From: CAYUQT01 sp964596165
GTDB lineage: Bacteria; Planctomycetota; Phycisphaerae; UBA1845; JAFGLZ01
NCBI GenBank assembly: GCA_964596165.1
Contig: CAZQTW010000028.1
Coordinates: 7,461 to 71,460 of the forward strand
Length of the DNA stretch: 64,000 nucleotides
Direction of reading: 5' to 3'
Part shown: positions 1-8,111 of the stretch, in pieces
Position numbering within the stretch: position 1 is the stretch's first letter
Layout: every line of letters begins with the position of its first letter
The notes under the pieces: model-generated
Seen by the model: the letters and a program-made list of their open reading frames with translations, nothing else
Told to the model about the DNA's origin: nothing
Database searches by the model: none
Made by a program: the position numbers and the translations under genes

Positions 1-2
1 CG

Positions 3-887
3 CGTCCGATTCCCATCTCCTTCGAGCTGGGCGGAATGGATCCGTTCATCGTCCTGCCGGACGCCGACCTCGACGTGGCCTCCCGCGCGCTGTTGTGGGG
101 TCGTCTCATCGCGTGCGGTCAGACGTGCGTCGCCAGCAAACGGGCGATCGTCGTCGACAGCCCGCCGGGACGGGCCGAGCAATTCGCCGAGCGAGTGAAG
201 ACCTTGCTGGCGTCGCTGCGACTGGCCGAAAACAGTCCCGGCGAATACGACATCGGTCCGGTCATCACCACCGAGGCGGCGGGGGTGCTGACCGAACAGG
301 TCAACCGCGTGAAGGCGGCGGGCGCTCAGTGTCTGCTCGAAACGTCGCCCGGCCGTGCCGATCGCCCCAGTCTGTGGTTCGTGCCCAAGTCCGCGCGAAC
401 CAACCAGCCCTTGCTTCAAGAAGAGTTCTTCGGGCCGGTGTTCTGCGTGGTCCCGGTGGACAGCGAGCAGGAAGCGACCGAGATGGCCAACGCCCAACCT
501 TACGGTCTGGGAAGCAGCGTATTCGGAAAGGATCGTCAGCGCGTCCAGGAAGTGGCCGCTCGCCTCGACGCCGGCATGAAGTGGGTCAACAACGTCGTAA
601 CGACCACCGGCGGCTGGCCGTGGACGGGGTGCAAGGCCTCCGGACCCGGGCACTCCTCGGGACAGGACGGGTTGCTCGCCATGACCCGCCCGGAAGTAAC
701 CGTGACCTATCGCGGACATGACCTCCGATCGATGCCGCACATCTTTCCCTACGACGTGAACCACCGCGCGATGGTCGAGGCGATGATCACCGCCTGCCAT
801 TCACCCAGTCCGCTTAGCCGGCTTGGCGGCTGGCTGCGGATGCTCGGCCCGACGATTCGGCGGCTGAAGACGATCGGGGCGATGTAG
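3..887 (+). CDS. Aldehyde dehydrogenase family protein, C-terminal part (5' end outside window)
   Basis: NAD(P)-dependent oxidation of an aldehyde to an acid. The reading frame is open from base 3, so the N-terminal coenzyme-binding part lies outside the window. The segment ELGG just before base 36 is the conserved ALDH motif carrying the catalytic glutamate, and GQTCVASKR (about 30 residues later) holds the nucleophilic cysteine. The later EEFFGPVF block is also typical. About 60 residues follow the usual ALDH end and include a basic, hydrophobic tail; this is longer than most family members. The substrate cannot be told; succinate-semialdehyde or fatty-aldehyde types are both possible. Confidence 0.9.
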   Translation, partial: RPIPISFELGGMDPFIVLPDADLDVASRALLWGRLIACGQTCVASKRAIVVDSPPGRAEQFAERVKTLLASLRLAENSPGEYDIGPVITTEAAGVLTEQVNRVKAAGAQCLLETSPGRADRPSLWFVPKSARTNQPLLQEEFFGPVFCVVPVDSEQEATEMANAQPYGLGSSVFGKDRQRVQEVAARLDAGMKWVNNVVTTTGGWPWTGCKASGPGHSSGQDGLLAMTRPEVTVTYRGHDLRSMPHIFPYDVNHRAMVEAMITACHSPSPLSRLGGWLRMLGPTIRRLKTIGAM

Positions 888-939
888 GGGGTTTCATTCG
901 AGAGAGTCTTTTGAACAGATGATCGGGCGAGGTCCTGAG

Positions 940-1050
940 CCGCTCCGAGCCGGCCGGTCGACCGGGCGGAGGACGGCTCGACTGAGCTCGCCGAAGTCCG
1001 TCCGGCTCGGAACGCGGAGGAATCGTCAACGTCGATAGACGTCCTCCAAG
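940..1050. other. Structured intergenic sequence between convergent genes
   Basis: Between the ALDH stop and the minus-strand gene ending at 1121. CCGAGCC (945-951) pairs with GGCTCGG (1004-1010) and encloses two further helices: the perfect palindrome CCGGTCGACCGG (954-965), and GGACGG (971-976) with CCGTCC (998-1003). This is a three-way-junction layout. A second hairpin follows, GGAGG/CCTCC (1016-1020/1043-1047) around ACGTC-GATA-GACGT (1029-1042). There is no U-tract, so a simple intrinsic terminator is not obvious. It may be a bidirectional terminator, a small RNA or a mobile palindrome. Confidence 0.4.
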
Positions 1051-1120
1051 ATGCGATGGAGAGGTTGCGGATGTACGTACCGTCCCGAACGAAGCCCGCT
1101 GTCCTAGCGAATGACCCGCC

Positions 1121-2161
1121 CTAATCCCCCCAGGGTTCGACGAGCTTGCCCTCACGCGACGCGGTGATGAAATCGATGAAGAACTCGTCTTGGCCCATGA
1201 GTCCGGCCTGCGCCATCTTGAACGAAATGCTGTTGCGATCGAGGGATCCCAGCTCGGCCGGTCGGACGGCCAGCGGATCGATGATTCCCGAATCGGCGCC
1301 CGCCTCCGTTGCGAGCACCAGCCAGACCGCGTTCAGCAGCCGGCGCATCGGCAATCCATGACTGATGTTGGAATGTCCGCCGGCCACGTGGATGGTCGGA
1401 TACTTCGTCCGAACCTCCCGGATTGTGTCCAGGACCGCCCGCGGCGCCGCCGGATCAGTCGAGGCCGCCAGGATCAGCGGATCGACGTAGATGTTCTCCA
1501 TCGGCACGCCCGCGCTGCTCAGCAGGCCGACCAAGGCGTCGATGTTGGCCAGTCGATCGTCGCGGCCACAGGGCATGCCGGCGTCGGATACCGGCAGCGC
1601 CACGACGTGGCACCGGTGTTTGCCGGCCAGTTCGACAACCTCCGGCCGCTCGAGCGACGCCGAATTCAGCATCGCCGCGCCGCCGCGCCGCGCGTCGTAT
1701 GTGTCGAGACCCGCCTTGAGCGTTTCGATCGCGCTGCTGTCGATCGAAAGAGGCTTGTCGCTGACGGCCTGAACGACGGGCACGATCCAGCGCATCGCGG
1801 CGTTTCGCGCGTCGATGTCGCCGGATGCCTCGTCGACGTTCACATCGAGGAAATGCGCCCCGGCCTGAAGCTGCCGTCTCGCCACCCACTGGACATACTC
1901 GGCGGCGACCCGGCGATCCGCATCGCTGCCATGAAGCGCTGACTCCACGGCGCACCGGACGTGCGCGATCATGCCCGACTGACCGGCGGTCTTGGCCAGT
2001 GCATCGGGGACGGGCAGCGCGGCGGTCTTGCCCTGGGCGTCTTGATAGACAACGGCGTCGCGGCCGTCCGGGAGCGTCGTCGTCCGCTTGCCGCCTCGCT
2101 TGACCTTGCGGGTGCAGTGGATGTTCTCGCCGATGATGATAAACGTCCTCGTCGCCGCCAT
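1121..2161 (-). CDS. Methyltetrahydrofolate methyltransferase-like (AcsE/MetH pterin-binding domain) protein
   Basis: TIM-barrel pterin-binding protein of the dihydropteroate synthase / methyl-THF:corrinoid methyltransferase fold. Visible signatures are FLDVNVDE, PLSIDSSAIETL, an LNSAS strand and near the C-terminus GGHSNISHGLP followed by an acidic DP pair, matching the GLSNxSxGLP block of AcsE and of the MetH folate domain. About 70 N-terminal residues before the barrel are not recognised. An upstream in-frame GTG (2167) exists, but ATG at 2161 is better spaced from AAGGAG. It is the last gene of a four-gene minus-strand operon. Binding of a methylated folate is inferred from the family; no corrinoid protein lies in the window. 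Confidence 0.75.
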   Translation of the reverse strand: MAATRTFIIIGENIHCTRKVKRGGKRTTTLPDGRDAVVYQDAQGKTAALPVPDALAKTAGQSGMIAHVRCAVESALHGSDADRRVAAEYVQWVARRQLQAGAHFLDVNVDEASGDIDARNAAMRWIVPVVQAVSDKPLSIDSSAIETLKAGLDTYDARRGGAAMLNSASLERPEVVELAGKHRCHVVALPVSDAGMPCGRDDRLANIDALVGLLSSAGVPMENIYVDPLILAASTDPAAPRAVLDTIREVRTKYPTIHVAGGHSNISHGLPMRRLLNAVWLVLATEAGADSGIIDPLAVRPAELGSLDRNSISFKMAQAGLMGQDEFFIDFITASREGKLVEPWGD

Positions 2162-2174
2162 GTCCACCAGCTCC

Positions 2175-3188
2175 TTATCGCTTGAACAGGTCCGGCAAGG
2201 CCTGGTCCGGCTCGCCGGCTTCGCCGTTCTTCCTCAGTAGCGCGTCGATGTCCACCACGGGGGCGGTCTCGGGAACGCCAAACTGTCGTGTGCTGATCTG
2301 CCGCCGAAGCTGCACATACATCGGGTTCGACGGATCGAGGCTGATGGCCCGTTCGATGAACGGCGCGGCGGCTTCAAACTTGCCCTGCACATAGTGCGCC
2401 CGGGCCGCCTGATACTGGATTTCCGCCTGATCCGGTACCTGTTCGGCCGCCTGCTCGAACAGCCGGGTGGCGTCGGCCACCTCCCGCCGATCGAGCAGAA
2501 GCCGCGCCACCGCCACCTGCACCTGCGGGCTGAGCATGGCGGTCGCCGCCAGCGTCTCGCTCCGATTGATCTCCAGAGCGGTCCGGATCTGGTCGGCGGC
2601 GAGATCGGGCTGACCTTCGCGGAGAAAGGCGTCCGCCAGCGTCAGGTGGTATTTCATTTCAGGCGGCGAATCCGTCTGCTTCCGGAGCCGGACGGCCCGA
2701 ACCAGCGCCTCGATCGCCGCCCCCCCCTTGCCCTGCAAGAGCTCGGTCTGGCCCATCTGGAAACAGACCGCATGGTCGTTCGGCTCAAGCTCGTAGGCTT
2801 TTCGGGTGGCCTGTTCGGCCAGGGCCAGCTTGCCCGACCGCATATGGATGAATCCGAGCACGAGATGACCGGGGTAGAACTTCGGGTCGGTTTCCGTCAC
2901 TCGTTCGACGATTCGACGGGCTTCCTCGAAATTGCCGTCGCGCATCAATCGTTCGGCCCGTGTGACGGCCTCGATGGAGTTTCGGCGGATTTCCTGCTGT
3001 CGATCAAGTTCGGCGACGTCGACAATCGGCCGACCCGCGCCCACATGCGTGCGAATCAGCCAGACGCCGAGGATCGCCGCGATCACGAAACCGACCGCGA
3101 TCATCAGCACTCGATGCAGCCCGATCTTACCGGACCCGCCCGGCGAGGCCGGGGCGGCGGACCGGGTCTTATGTGTGGGTCGCGGCAT
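2175..3188 (-). CDS. Membrane-anchored TPR protein
   Basis: Tetratricopeptide-repeat protein of 337 residues. A basic N-terminus is followed by one transmembrane segment (about residues 25-45, MIAVGFVIAAILGVWLI), then TPR-like helical repeats containing motifs such as ARRIVERVTETDPKFYPGH and AAPFIERAISLDPSNPMY. The topology implies that the TPR domain is extracytoplasmic. It lies between the ligase-like gene (18-nt gap) and the methyltransferase-like gene (13-nt gap), so it is co-transcribed with them. It is probably a scaffold; no partner can be named. Confidence 0.8.
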   Translation of the reverse strand: MPRPTHKTRSAAPASPGGSGKIGLHRVLMIAVGFVIAAILGVWLIRTHVGAGRPIVDVAELDRQQEIRRNSIEAVTRAERLMRDGNFEEARRIVERVTETDPKFYPGHLVLGFIHMRSGKLALAEQATRKAYELEPNDHAVCFQMGQTELLQGKGGAAIEALVRAVRLRKQTDSPPEMKYHLTLADAFLREGQPDLAADQIRTALEINRSETLAATAMLSPQVQVAVARLLLDRREVADATRLFEQAAEQVPDQAEIQYQAARAHYVQGKFEAAAPFIERAISLDPSNPMYVQLRRQISTRQFGVPETAPVVDIDALLRKNGEAGEPDQALPDLFKR

Positions 3189-3206
3189 GGATCGGTCCCC
3201 GCCTTC

Positions 3207-4928
3207 TCAATCGAACAGTCCCTTGACGCCGCCCTCGTCGGTCACGTCCATGTTCATCGACCGCGGACGACGGACCGGCGGCAACAGCGGCTGCGCCGGA
3301 CCCGCCCGCACGATCAGATACCCCGCTCCGGCGGCCACCCGCACGTCTTCGATCGGCAGCACGAAATCGTAAGGTCGGCCCAGCAGTTTTTGATCGTGGG
3401 ATAGCGAGTAGACCGCCTTCGCCATGCAGATCGCCAGGTCTTGCCAGCCCAACTGCGTGTACCGTTCAATCGCCGCCGCCGCCCTCGACGAGTATTCCAC
3501 GCGCCCGGCGTTGTAGAGCGTCGTGGCGATGGTCTCGATCTTCTTGGTGATCGGCCAGGTCGTCTCATACAAGTGGCTGAAGCGGCATGTTCCGCCTTCG
3601 CAGGCCTTGACCACGGCCTCGGCGAGCTCGATGGCCCCTGCCCCTCCCGTGTTGCGATGGTCGCTGACGACCGTGGCCGTTGCCCCGCTCACGCCCGCCA
3701 CCGTCGCCAAGGCCGCCAGTTCCTCCGGCGTATCGCTTGGCGCCCGGTTGATCACGACCACGCACGGCAATCCGTAGTAACGAACGTTCTCCAGGTGTTT
3801 GGCCAGGTTTGCGCTGCCCTCTTTAACCGCTTGAACGCTGGCTTCGTTCAAGCGGGGGTCATTGTGCCCGCGATAGCGACCGCTCTGGTACTTCACGCCT
3901 CGCAGCGTCGCGATCAGGACGGCGGCATCGGGCGTCAACCCGCTTGCTCGGCACTTGATGTCGCAGAACTTTTCCAGGCCGAGTTCGGCGCCGGCCATCG
4001 AAGCCGTGATGACGTATTGGCAGCACTTCAGGGCGATGGCGTCGGCGATCACGCTTGTGCTTCCGTGGCTCAGATCGACCGCGTTCGACCCGTGGACAAA
4101 AACGGGGGTTCCCTCGAGCGTCTGCATGAGGTTGGGACACAAGGCGTCGCGGAGCAGAACCGCCATGGCTCCCGCGGCCTTGAGCGTCTCGGCGAAGACG
4201 GGCAGGTCGTGCTGGTTGTACCCTACGACGATTCGTCCGAGGCGTTTTCGCAGATCCGCCTTCGACGTCGACAACGTCAGGATCGCCATCAACTCGCTGC
4301 TCGGCGGCGAGTCGAAGCCGCTTTCTCGCGGAACGCTGTGACCGCCCAGCCCCACGACCATCTGACGGAGCGCCGAATCGGCCACTTCTTGGCATCGTCG
4401 CAGCGCCATCCGCCTCGGGTCCAGTCCCTCCGGACCCGACCGGACCAGCACGGCGTCGGCCATCGAACTCAGCATCTGATGCGCGGCCGCCACAGCGTGC
4501 AGGTCGCCCGTCAGTCCCAGGGCGAACCGATCCCTGGGGACGACCTGACACCGTCCGCCGCCGGCGCGAATCGGACCGCCGCTCAACACCCACGCCAGCG
4601 AGGGTTGCTGAAGGGAACACGCGGCGGTCTTCTTTAGTTGCACCAAGGCGTCGGCTAAGGCAATCGCCGTAATGGTCGGGTCTTCCCAACCCGGCATCGG
4701 CGTCATCGATGTCACATGGATGTAGCGGCCCTTGGGCCGGCTGCTCAACCGATCGAGGGCCGACAAGGATACCTTTGCCACGTGGGGACCGTGTGTCTCG
4801 ATCTCGTCCGAGGCGAAGCCCACGGCAGCGGCAATCTCTCGAATGTCGCGAGGTGTGACGGAGCGGGCGATCGCCTCGTCCGACATCGCGGCGGAGTCCG
4901 CAGTGTTGTTCGAAGGTGTATTGACCAT
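3207..4928 (-). CDS. Formate-tetrahydrofolate ligase-like protein with degenerate P-loop
   Basis: Full-length homolog (573 residues) of formate-THF ligase, which makes 10-formyl-THF from formate, ATP and THF. Family blocks are clear: QQPSLAW, a GGG/QVVPRDRF segment, TGDLHAVAAAH, LRDALCPNLMQTLEGTPVFVHG and EKFCDIKCRASGLTPDA. At the ATP-binding loop, where the family has TPAGEGKTTT, this protein reads TPMPGWEDPTIT; the lysine and the glycine pattern are gone. The DNA there is uninterrupted, so this is not a local frameshift. Ligase activity is therefore doubtful; a folate-binding or regulatory role is possible. It is preceded by AAGGAG and starts 14 nt after the upstream stop codon. Confidence 0.82.
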   Translation of the reverse strand: MVNTPSNNTADSAAMSDEAIARSVTPRDIREIAAAVGFASDEIETHGPHVAKVSLSALDRLSSRPKGRYIHVTSMTPMPGWEDPTITAIALADALVQLKKTAACSLQQPSLAWVLSGGPIRAGGGRCQVVPRDRFALGLTGDLHAVAAAHQMLSSMADAVLVRSGPEGLDPRRMALRRCQEVADSALRQMVVGLGGHSVPRESGFDSPPSSELMAILTLSTSKADLRKRLGRIVVGYNQHDLPVFAETLKAAGAMAVLLRDALCPNLMQTLEGTPVFVHGSNAVDLSHGSTSVIADAIALKCCQYVITASMAGAELGLEKFCDIKCRASGLTPDAAVLIATLRGVKYQSGRYRGHNDPRLNEASVQAVKEGSANLAKHLENVRYYGLPCVVVINRAPSDTPEELAALATVAGVSGATATVVSDHRNTGGAGAIELAEAVVKACEGGTCRFSHLYETTWPITKKIETIATTLYNAGRVEYSSRAAAAIERYTQLGWQDLAICMAKAVYSLSHDQKLLGRPYDFVLPIEDVRVAAGAGYLIVRAGPAQPLLPPVRRPRSMNMDVTDEGGVKGLFD

Positions 4929-4942
4929 CGGATGACTTCTCC

Positions 4943-5941
4943 TTACTTGGCGGATTGAGTCGTTGTCGGCTGAGTGGTTGCCGACGGGGGCGCGGCGGTC
5001 ACCGGGGCGGGGGCAGTCGGTACGGTCGCCGGCGCGGCCGGTCCGGATGCCGGCGCCGATGACGAAAGGGGGGCAGCGGCCGGAGTCGTCACGGGGGCGG
5101 TCGAAGCAGGCGCTGCGGACGGCGTCGCCGGTGCCGGGGGTGGCGGCACCGGTACCGGACCCGTCACCGGCGTCGGGACAGTCGCGGGGGGACCGGCGGC
5201 CGGCGCGGACGCGGGTGGAGGCGCCGGCGGCGGCGGAACCTTGGGCGGTTCGGCCCCTGGCGCGGGCGCCGGAGCGGGAACCGTCTGGGGCGTGATCGTC
5301 ACGCGCCGTGTGGTCGGCATCGTCGCCGGCACCTCAAGCGGCTGCACGGCGAAGATCCGCCACCGGCCCGCCTCCCGAACAAAACGGACCAAGACCATCG
5401 TCTTGTATCCGTTCTTGGTCGCGACCAGCCGAACGACGGCCCGATCCGTTTGACCGGCTTGACCAGGATCAATTCGCTCTTCCCACGCCTCATGTTGATC
5501 CAGTCCGAACCCACCGCAGTAGAACTGAAGCATCTGGCTCCACGACAGAACGCTGGTGAGGATCCGCTCTTGACCCGACCGGGTGTCCGGCGTTTCGGCT
5601 CGAAGGCCGAGTAAGTCATGGAGGATACCGAGCGGGGCCGCGACCGCCAGTTGGATCTCCCGGGCGTTGCGGAGGCCCGTCGACTGCTCTTGCCGGGTTG
5701 GGGCCTCGGCCGCCTTGGCCCCGTCTTCGATGCTGCGAAGCAGGACATAGGCCACGTCCCGAGGCGAAGCCTTCTCATCCAGGCGAACGCCGTAGTACTC
5801 GGCCGTCACTACCTCGTAACGCCGGAGCAGCTCGACCGGCAGGAAGGGATCGGTTTGTTTGACGAGCATCTTGACCAGGACCACGGGAATGGCCAGCGCC
5901 ACCGGGACCAGGATCACGACGAGAATGTTTTTGCCGGACAT
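4943..5941 (-). CDS. Single-pass membrane protein with long Pro/Ala-rich tail
   Basis: Not recognised. The protein has 332 residues: an N-terminal transmembrane anchor (about residues 5-27, rich in V, L, I and P), a globular domain of about 180 residues with two tryptophans in its C-terminal part, and a low-complexity tail of about 110 residues made almost only of P, A, T, V and S. Such tails usually act as periplasmic or wall-spanning linkers. It is the first gene of the operon running down to 1121 and is divergent from the UroD-like gene, so the 190-bp gap probably holds both promoters. Confidence 0.7.
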   Translation of the reverse strand: MSGKNILVVILVPVALAIPVVLVKMLVKQTDPFLPVELLRRYEVVTAEYYGVRLDEKASPRDVAYVLLRSIEDGAKAAEAPTRQEQSTGLRNAREIQLAVAAPLGILHDLLGLRAETPDTRSGQERILTSVLSWSQMLQFYCGGFGLDQHEAWEERIDPGQAGQTDRAVVRLVATKNGYKTMVLVRFVREAGRWRIFAVQPLEVPATMPTTRRVTITPQTVPAPAPAPGAEPPKVPPPPAPPPASAPAAGPPATVPTPVTGPVPVPPPPAPATPSAAPASTAPVTTPAAAPLSSSAPASGPAAPATVPTAPAPVTAAPPSATTQPTTTQSAK

Positions 5942-6059
5942 GTATCATCCTTTCGGACGTCGTCCACACGCGCACGCTCATGGCGCGTCACGCCTCCGCG
6001 CAAGGCGAAAGTGTATGTCCAACCCCCCCTCATTTCAACGTTTGGCCGGAGTGGCCCCA

Positions 6060-6120
6060 CCGCAGTTTGCGGGGTAGACTGTTGCCCGCAACAGATCCTG
6101 AGGCGGTTGTCTGAAAGACA
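6060..6120 (+). promoter_or_regulatory. Triple-hairpin leader upstream of the UroD-like gene
   Basis: Three perfect hairpins stand in tandem just before the GGAGG ribosome-binding site (6121-6125). They are CCGCA-GTT-TGCGG (6060-6072), CTGTTG-CCCG-CAACAG (6079-6094) and TGTCT-GAA-AGACA (6108-6120). The last one abuts the Shine-Dalgarno sequence, so folding could control ribosome access. No known riboswitch class (cobalamin, SAM, THF) could be matched by eye. Confidence 0.4.
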
Positions 6121-6132
6121 GGAGGCCCGCAC

Positions 6133-7572
6133 GTGTCCATGGAGCAGCTCTACCAGCAGCGTCTGAGTCGTTACGTCACGGCCATGCGGAACGAAATGCC
6201 GGATTGCGTCCCGATCCGGCCGTTTGCCGCCGAATTCGCGGCCAAGTATGCCGGCTACAACTGCCAACAGGTCACGCACGACTACGAGATGGCCTTCGCC
6301 GCCGTTCGCAAGTGCGCCAAGGATTTCGATTGGGACGCCACCGTCGGCAACATGGTCTATGTCTGGACCGGCCTGACGCAGGCGATCGGGCTAAAGTACT
6401 ATGCCATCCCGGGGATCGACATCCCGGTCGACACGGGCTTCCAGTATCGCGAGCCGTCGGAAGACAACGCCTTCATGCGTCCCGACGAGTACGACGCACT
6501 GATCGAGGATCCGACGGGCTTCCTCTACAACGTTTGGTTCCCGCGGATATGCAGCGAGGCGGCCGCGCCGGGCATGCCCAACACCTATCGTAACAACCTG
6601 TCGCTCGTGAAGGGCGCCATGGCCATGTTAAGCTACTTCATGAGCTTCGGCACGCAGGCTACGCGGCTCCGGAACGAGTCGGGCACCGTGGGCGCCATCG
6701 CCGGGATCTTCAAGGCGCCGTTCGACATCATCGCCGACAAGCTCCGCGGCTACATCGGCCTGACGATGGACATGTTCGAACGGCCGGACAAGGTGCTGAA
6801 GGCCTGCGAGGCGCTGATGCCCCACCTGATGCACGTCGCCCTCACGACGGCCGACGCCGAGAAGAAGGTCCCCATCGGCTTCTGGATGCATCGGGGTTGC
6901 ACGCCGTTCATCACCAAGGACCAGTTTCACTCGCACTACTGGCCGACGCTCAAGCCGATCATCGAGGAGATCTGGAAGAACGGGCACCAGACGCTCTTTT
7001 ATGCCGAGGGCAACTGGGACGCCCACCTCGACAGCTTCGCCGAACTGCCCGACCGCAGTATCGTCTATCACGTCGACCAGGGCGACATCTTCAAGGTCCA
7101 CAAGAAGCTCGGGGACAAGTTCTGCCTGACCGGCGGTATCCCGAACTTCCTGCTGGGCTACCGGCCGCCGGCGGAGACCCGCGCGTGCGTCAAGAAGGTA
7201 ATCGACGGCGTCGCCAAGGACGGCGGCTATGTGCTGGACGCCAGCGCGATCATGCAGAACGACACGAAGGTGGAGAACGTCAAGGCGATGACCGAGGCCT
7301 GCCGCGAATACGGCGTGTACTCGCGCGGGCACGCCGCCCCCCTCAACGCCAAACCGGCCGAGCCGGACCTGAAGGCCATCTCCAAGAAGAAGGGCTACGG
7401 CATGGCCGACCGCCCCCAGCCCAAGATCAGACCCGGCGTCTGCTTCCCCTGGGAAGAGAAGGTCAAGGAACTGCCCGAGATGACGGGCGACAAGGACCTC
7501 GTCCGCCGGATCTGGGAGGCCAACGACGCCCTCGGTAACATGTTTATCTGGCAGTGTCTGCTGTCGTTCTAG
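6133..7572 (+). CDS. Uroporphyrinogen decarboxylase-superfamily protein
   Basis: TIM-barrel protein (479 residues) of the UroD / corrinoid methyltransferase (MtaA, CmuA) superfamily. Family-like features are the N-terminal helix followed by a DYEMAFAAVRKCAKDFDWD block, the GGIPNFLLG strand and the C-terminal run NVKAMTEACREYG. The zinc ligands of MtaA-type methyltransferases (HxC, then a GCG cysteine) are not seen: the matching positions read FYAEGNW and LDASAIM. The substrate is unknown. GTG 6133 is chosen because GGAGG ends 7 nt upstream; ATG 6139 is the alternative. It is divergent from the folate-related operon, which suggests a shared C1 role. Confidence 0.75.
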   Translation: MSMEQLYQQRLSRYVTAMRNEMPDCVPIRPFAAEFAAKYAGYNCQQVTHDYEMAFAAVRKCAKDFDWDATVGNMVYVWTGLTQAIGLKYYAIPGIDIPVDTGFQYREPSEDNAFMRPDEYDALIEDPTGFLYNVWFPRICSEAAAPGMPNTYRNNLSLVKGAMAMLSYFMSFGTQATRLRNESGTVGAIAGIFKAPFDIIADKLRGYIGLTMDMFERPDKVLKACEALMPHLMHVALTTADAEKKVPIGFWMHRGCTPFITKDQFHSHYWPTLKPIIEEIWKNGHQTLFYAEGNWDAHLDSFAELPDRSIVYHVDQGDIFKVHKKLGDKFCLTGGIPNFLLGYRPPAETRACVKKVIDGVAKDGGYVLDASAIMQNDTKVENVKAMTEACREYGVYSRGHAAPLNAKPAEPDLKAISKKKGYGMADRPQPKIRPGVCFPWEEKVKELPEMTGDKDLVRRIWEANDALGNMFIWQCLLSF

Positions 7573-7580
7573 AAGAAGCT

Positions 7581-7608
7581 GTCAGCTCTCAGCCGTCAAC
7601 TGTCAGCT
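7581..7608. repeat. Heptamer tandem repeat, four imperfect copies
   Basis: Four consecutive 7-bp units, GTCAGCT, CTCAGCC, GTCAACT and GTCAGCT, lie just after the UroD-like stop codon. The first and last copies are identical. They fall in the short gap before the next gene. Confidence 0.6.
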
Positions 7609-7622
7609 ACAGACAATGATAT

Positions 7623-8111
7623 TTGTGTGTGGTGGCCGGTTGTCGTAGGTCACAGCTTGCCTGGACACTCTTGGTAGCGTGGGGAGTCAGCCTTGCCTTC
7701 CGGGCGGACCCGGACCGACTCTTTGAGCGGGCATTCGGCATGCGCCCGCCGGAGGGTGTAAAGGACTTGCTGGCCGAACGTCATTACGCCGGCGGACCGG
7801 GAGACCAAACGATTCTTTTTCAATTCACCGCGGACCGACCTACGATCGATAGGCTTGTCGCCCATCGCGGGTTCAAGCCGGACATGGACAGAATAGAGAC
7901 CTACTGGGGCGAAAAGCAGAACACGAGTAGGCTCTGGGACGATCTATTCATACGCATGCTAGTTCTTCCAGGACCCAAGTGGAAGAATCCGCCGCACATC
8001 TCGGAGCCCATCCTCTACAAATGGCAACGTGGCCCGCATGAAGTTGAGGCGGCTATCATGCTGTGGGACGCGAAATCCAAGAAGGCCTACGTCATGTGGC
8101 TTCTTGGCTAG
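7623..8111 (+). CDS. Hypothetical protein with N-terminal hydrophobic segment
   Basis: Not recognised. The protein has 162 residues with a hydrophobic stretch at about residues 11-27 (QLAWTLLVAWGVSLAF) that may be a signal peptide or anchor, then a soluble domain with many W, P and D residues. The first possible start is TTG 7623; GTG at 7629 or 7632 is equally possible and no clear Shine-Dalgarno sequence is visible. The 3' end overlaps the convergent siroheme reductase gene by 20 bp. A real gene is likely but not certain. Confidence 0.5.
   Translation: MCVVAGCRRSQLAWTLLVAWGVSLAFRADPDRLFERAFGMRPPEGVKDLLAERHYAGGPGDQTILFQFTADRPTIDRLVAHRGFKPDMDRIETYWGEKQNTSRLWDDLFIRMLVLPGPKWKNPPHISEPILYKWQRGPHEVEAAIMLWDAKSKKAYVMWLLG

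Noticed and set aside
814..1155. Minus-strand frame across the end of the ALDH gene
   Set aside because: It has Arg/Ser-rich composition, covers the structured region and lacks a ribosome site.
5000..5300. Plus-strand Gly/Ala-rich frames opposite the Pro/Ala tail
   Set aside because: They are complementary reading of a low-complexity GC-rich repeat, not a gene.
6628..7332. Minus-strand open frame inside the UroD-like gene
   Set aside because: It is a high-GC mirror frame of the coding strand, with no recognisable domain.
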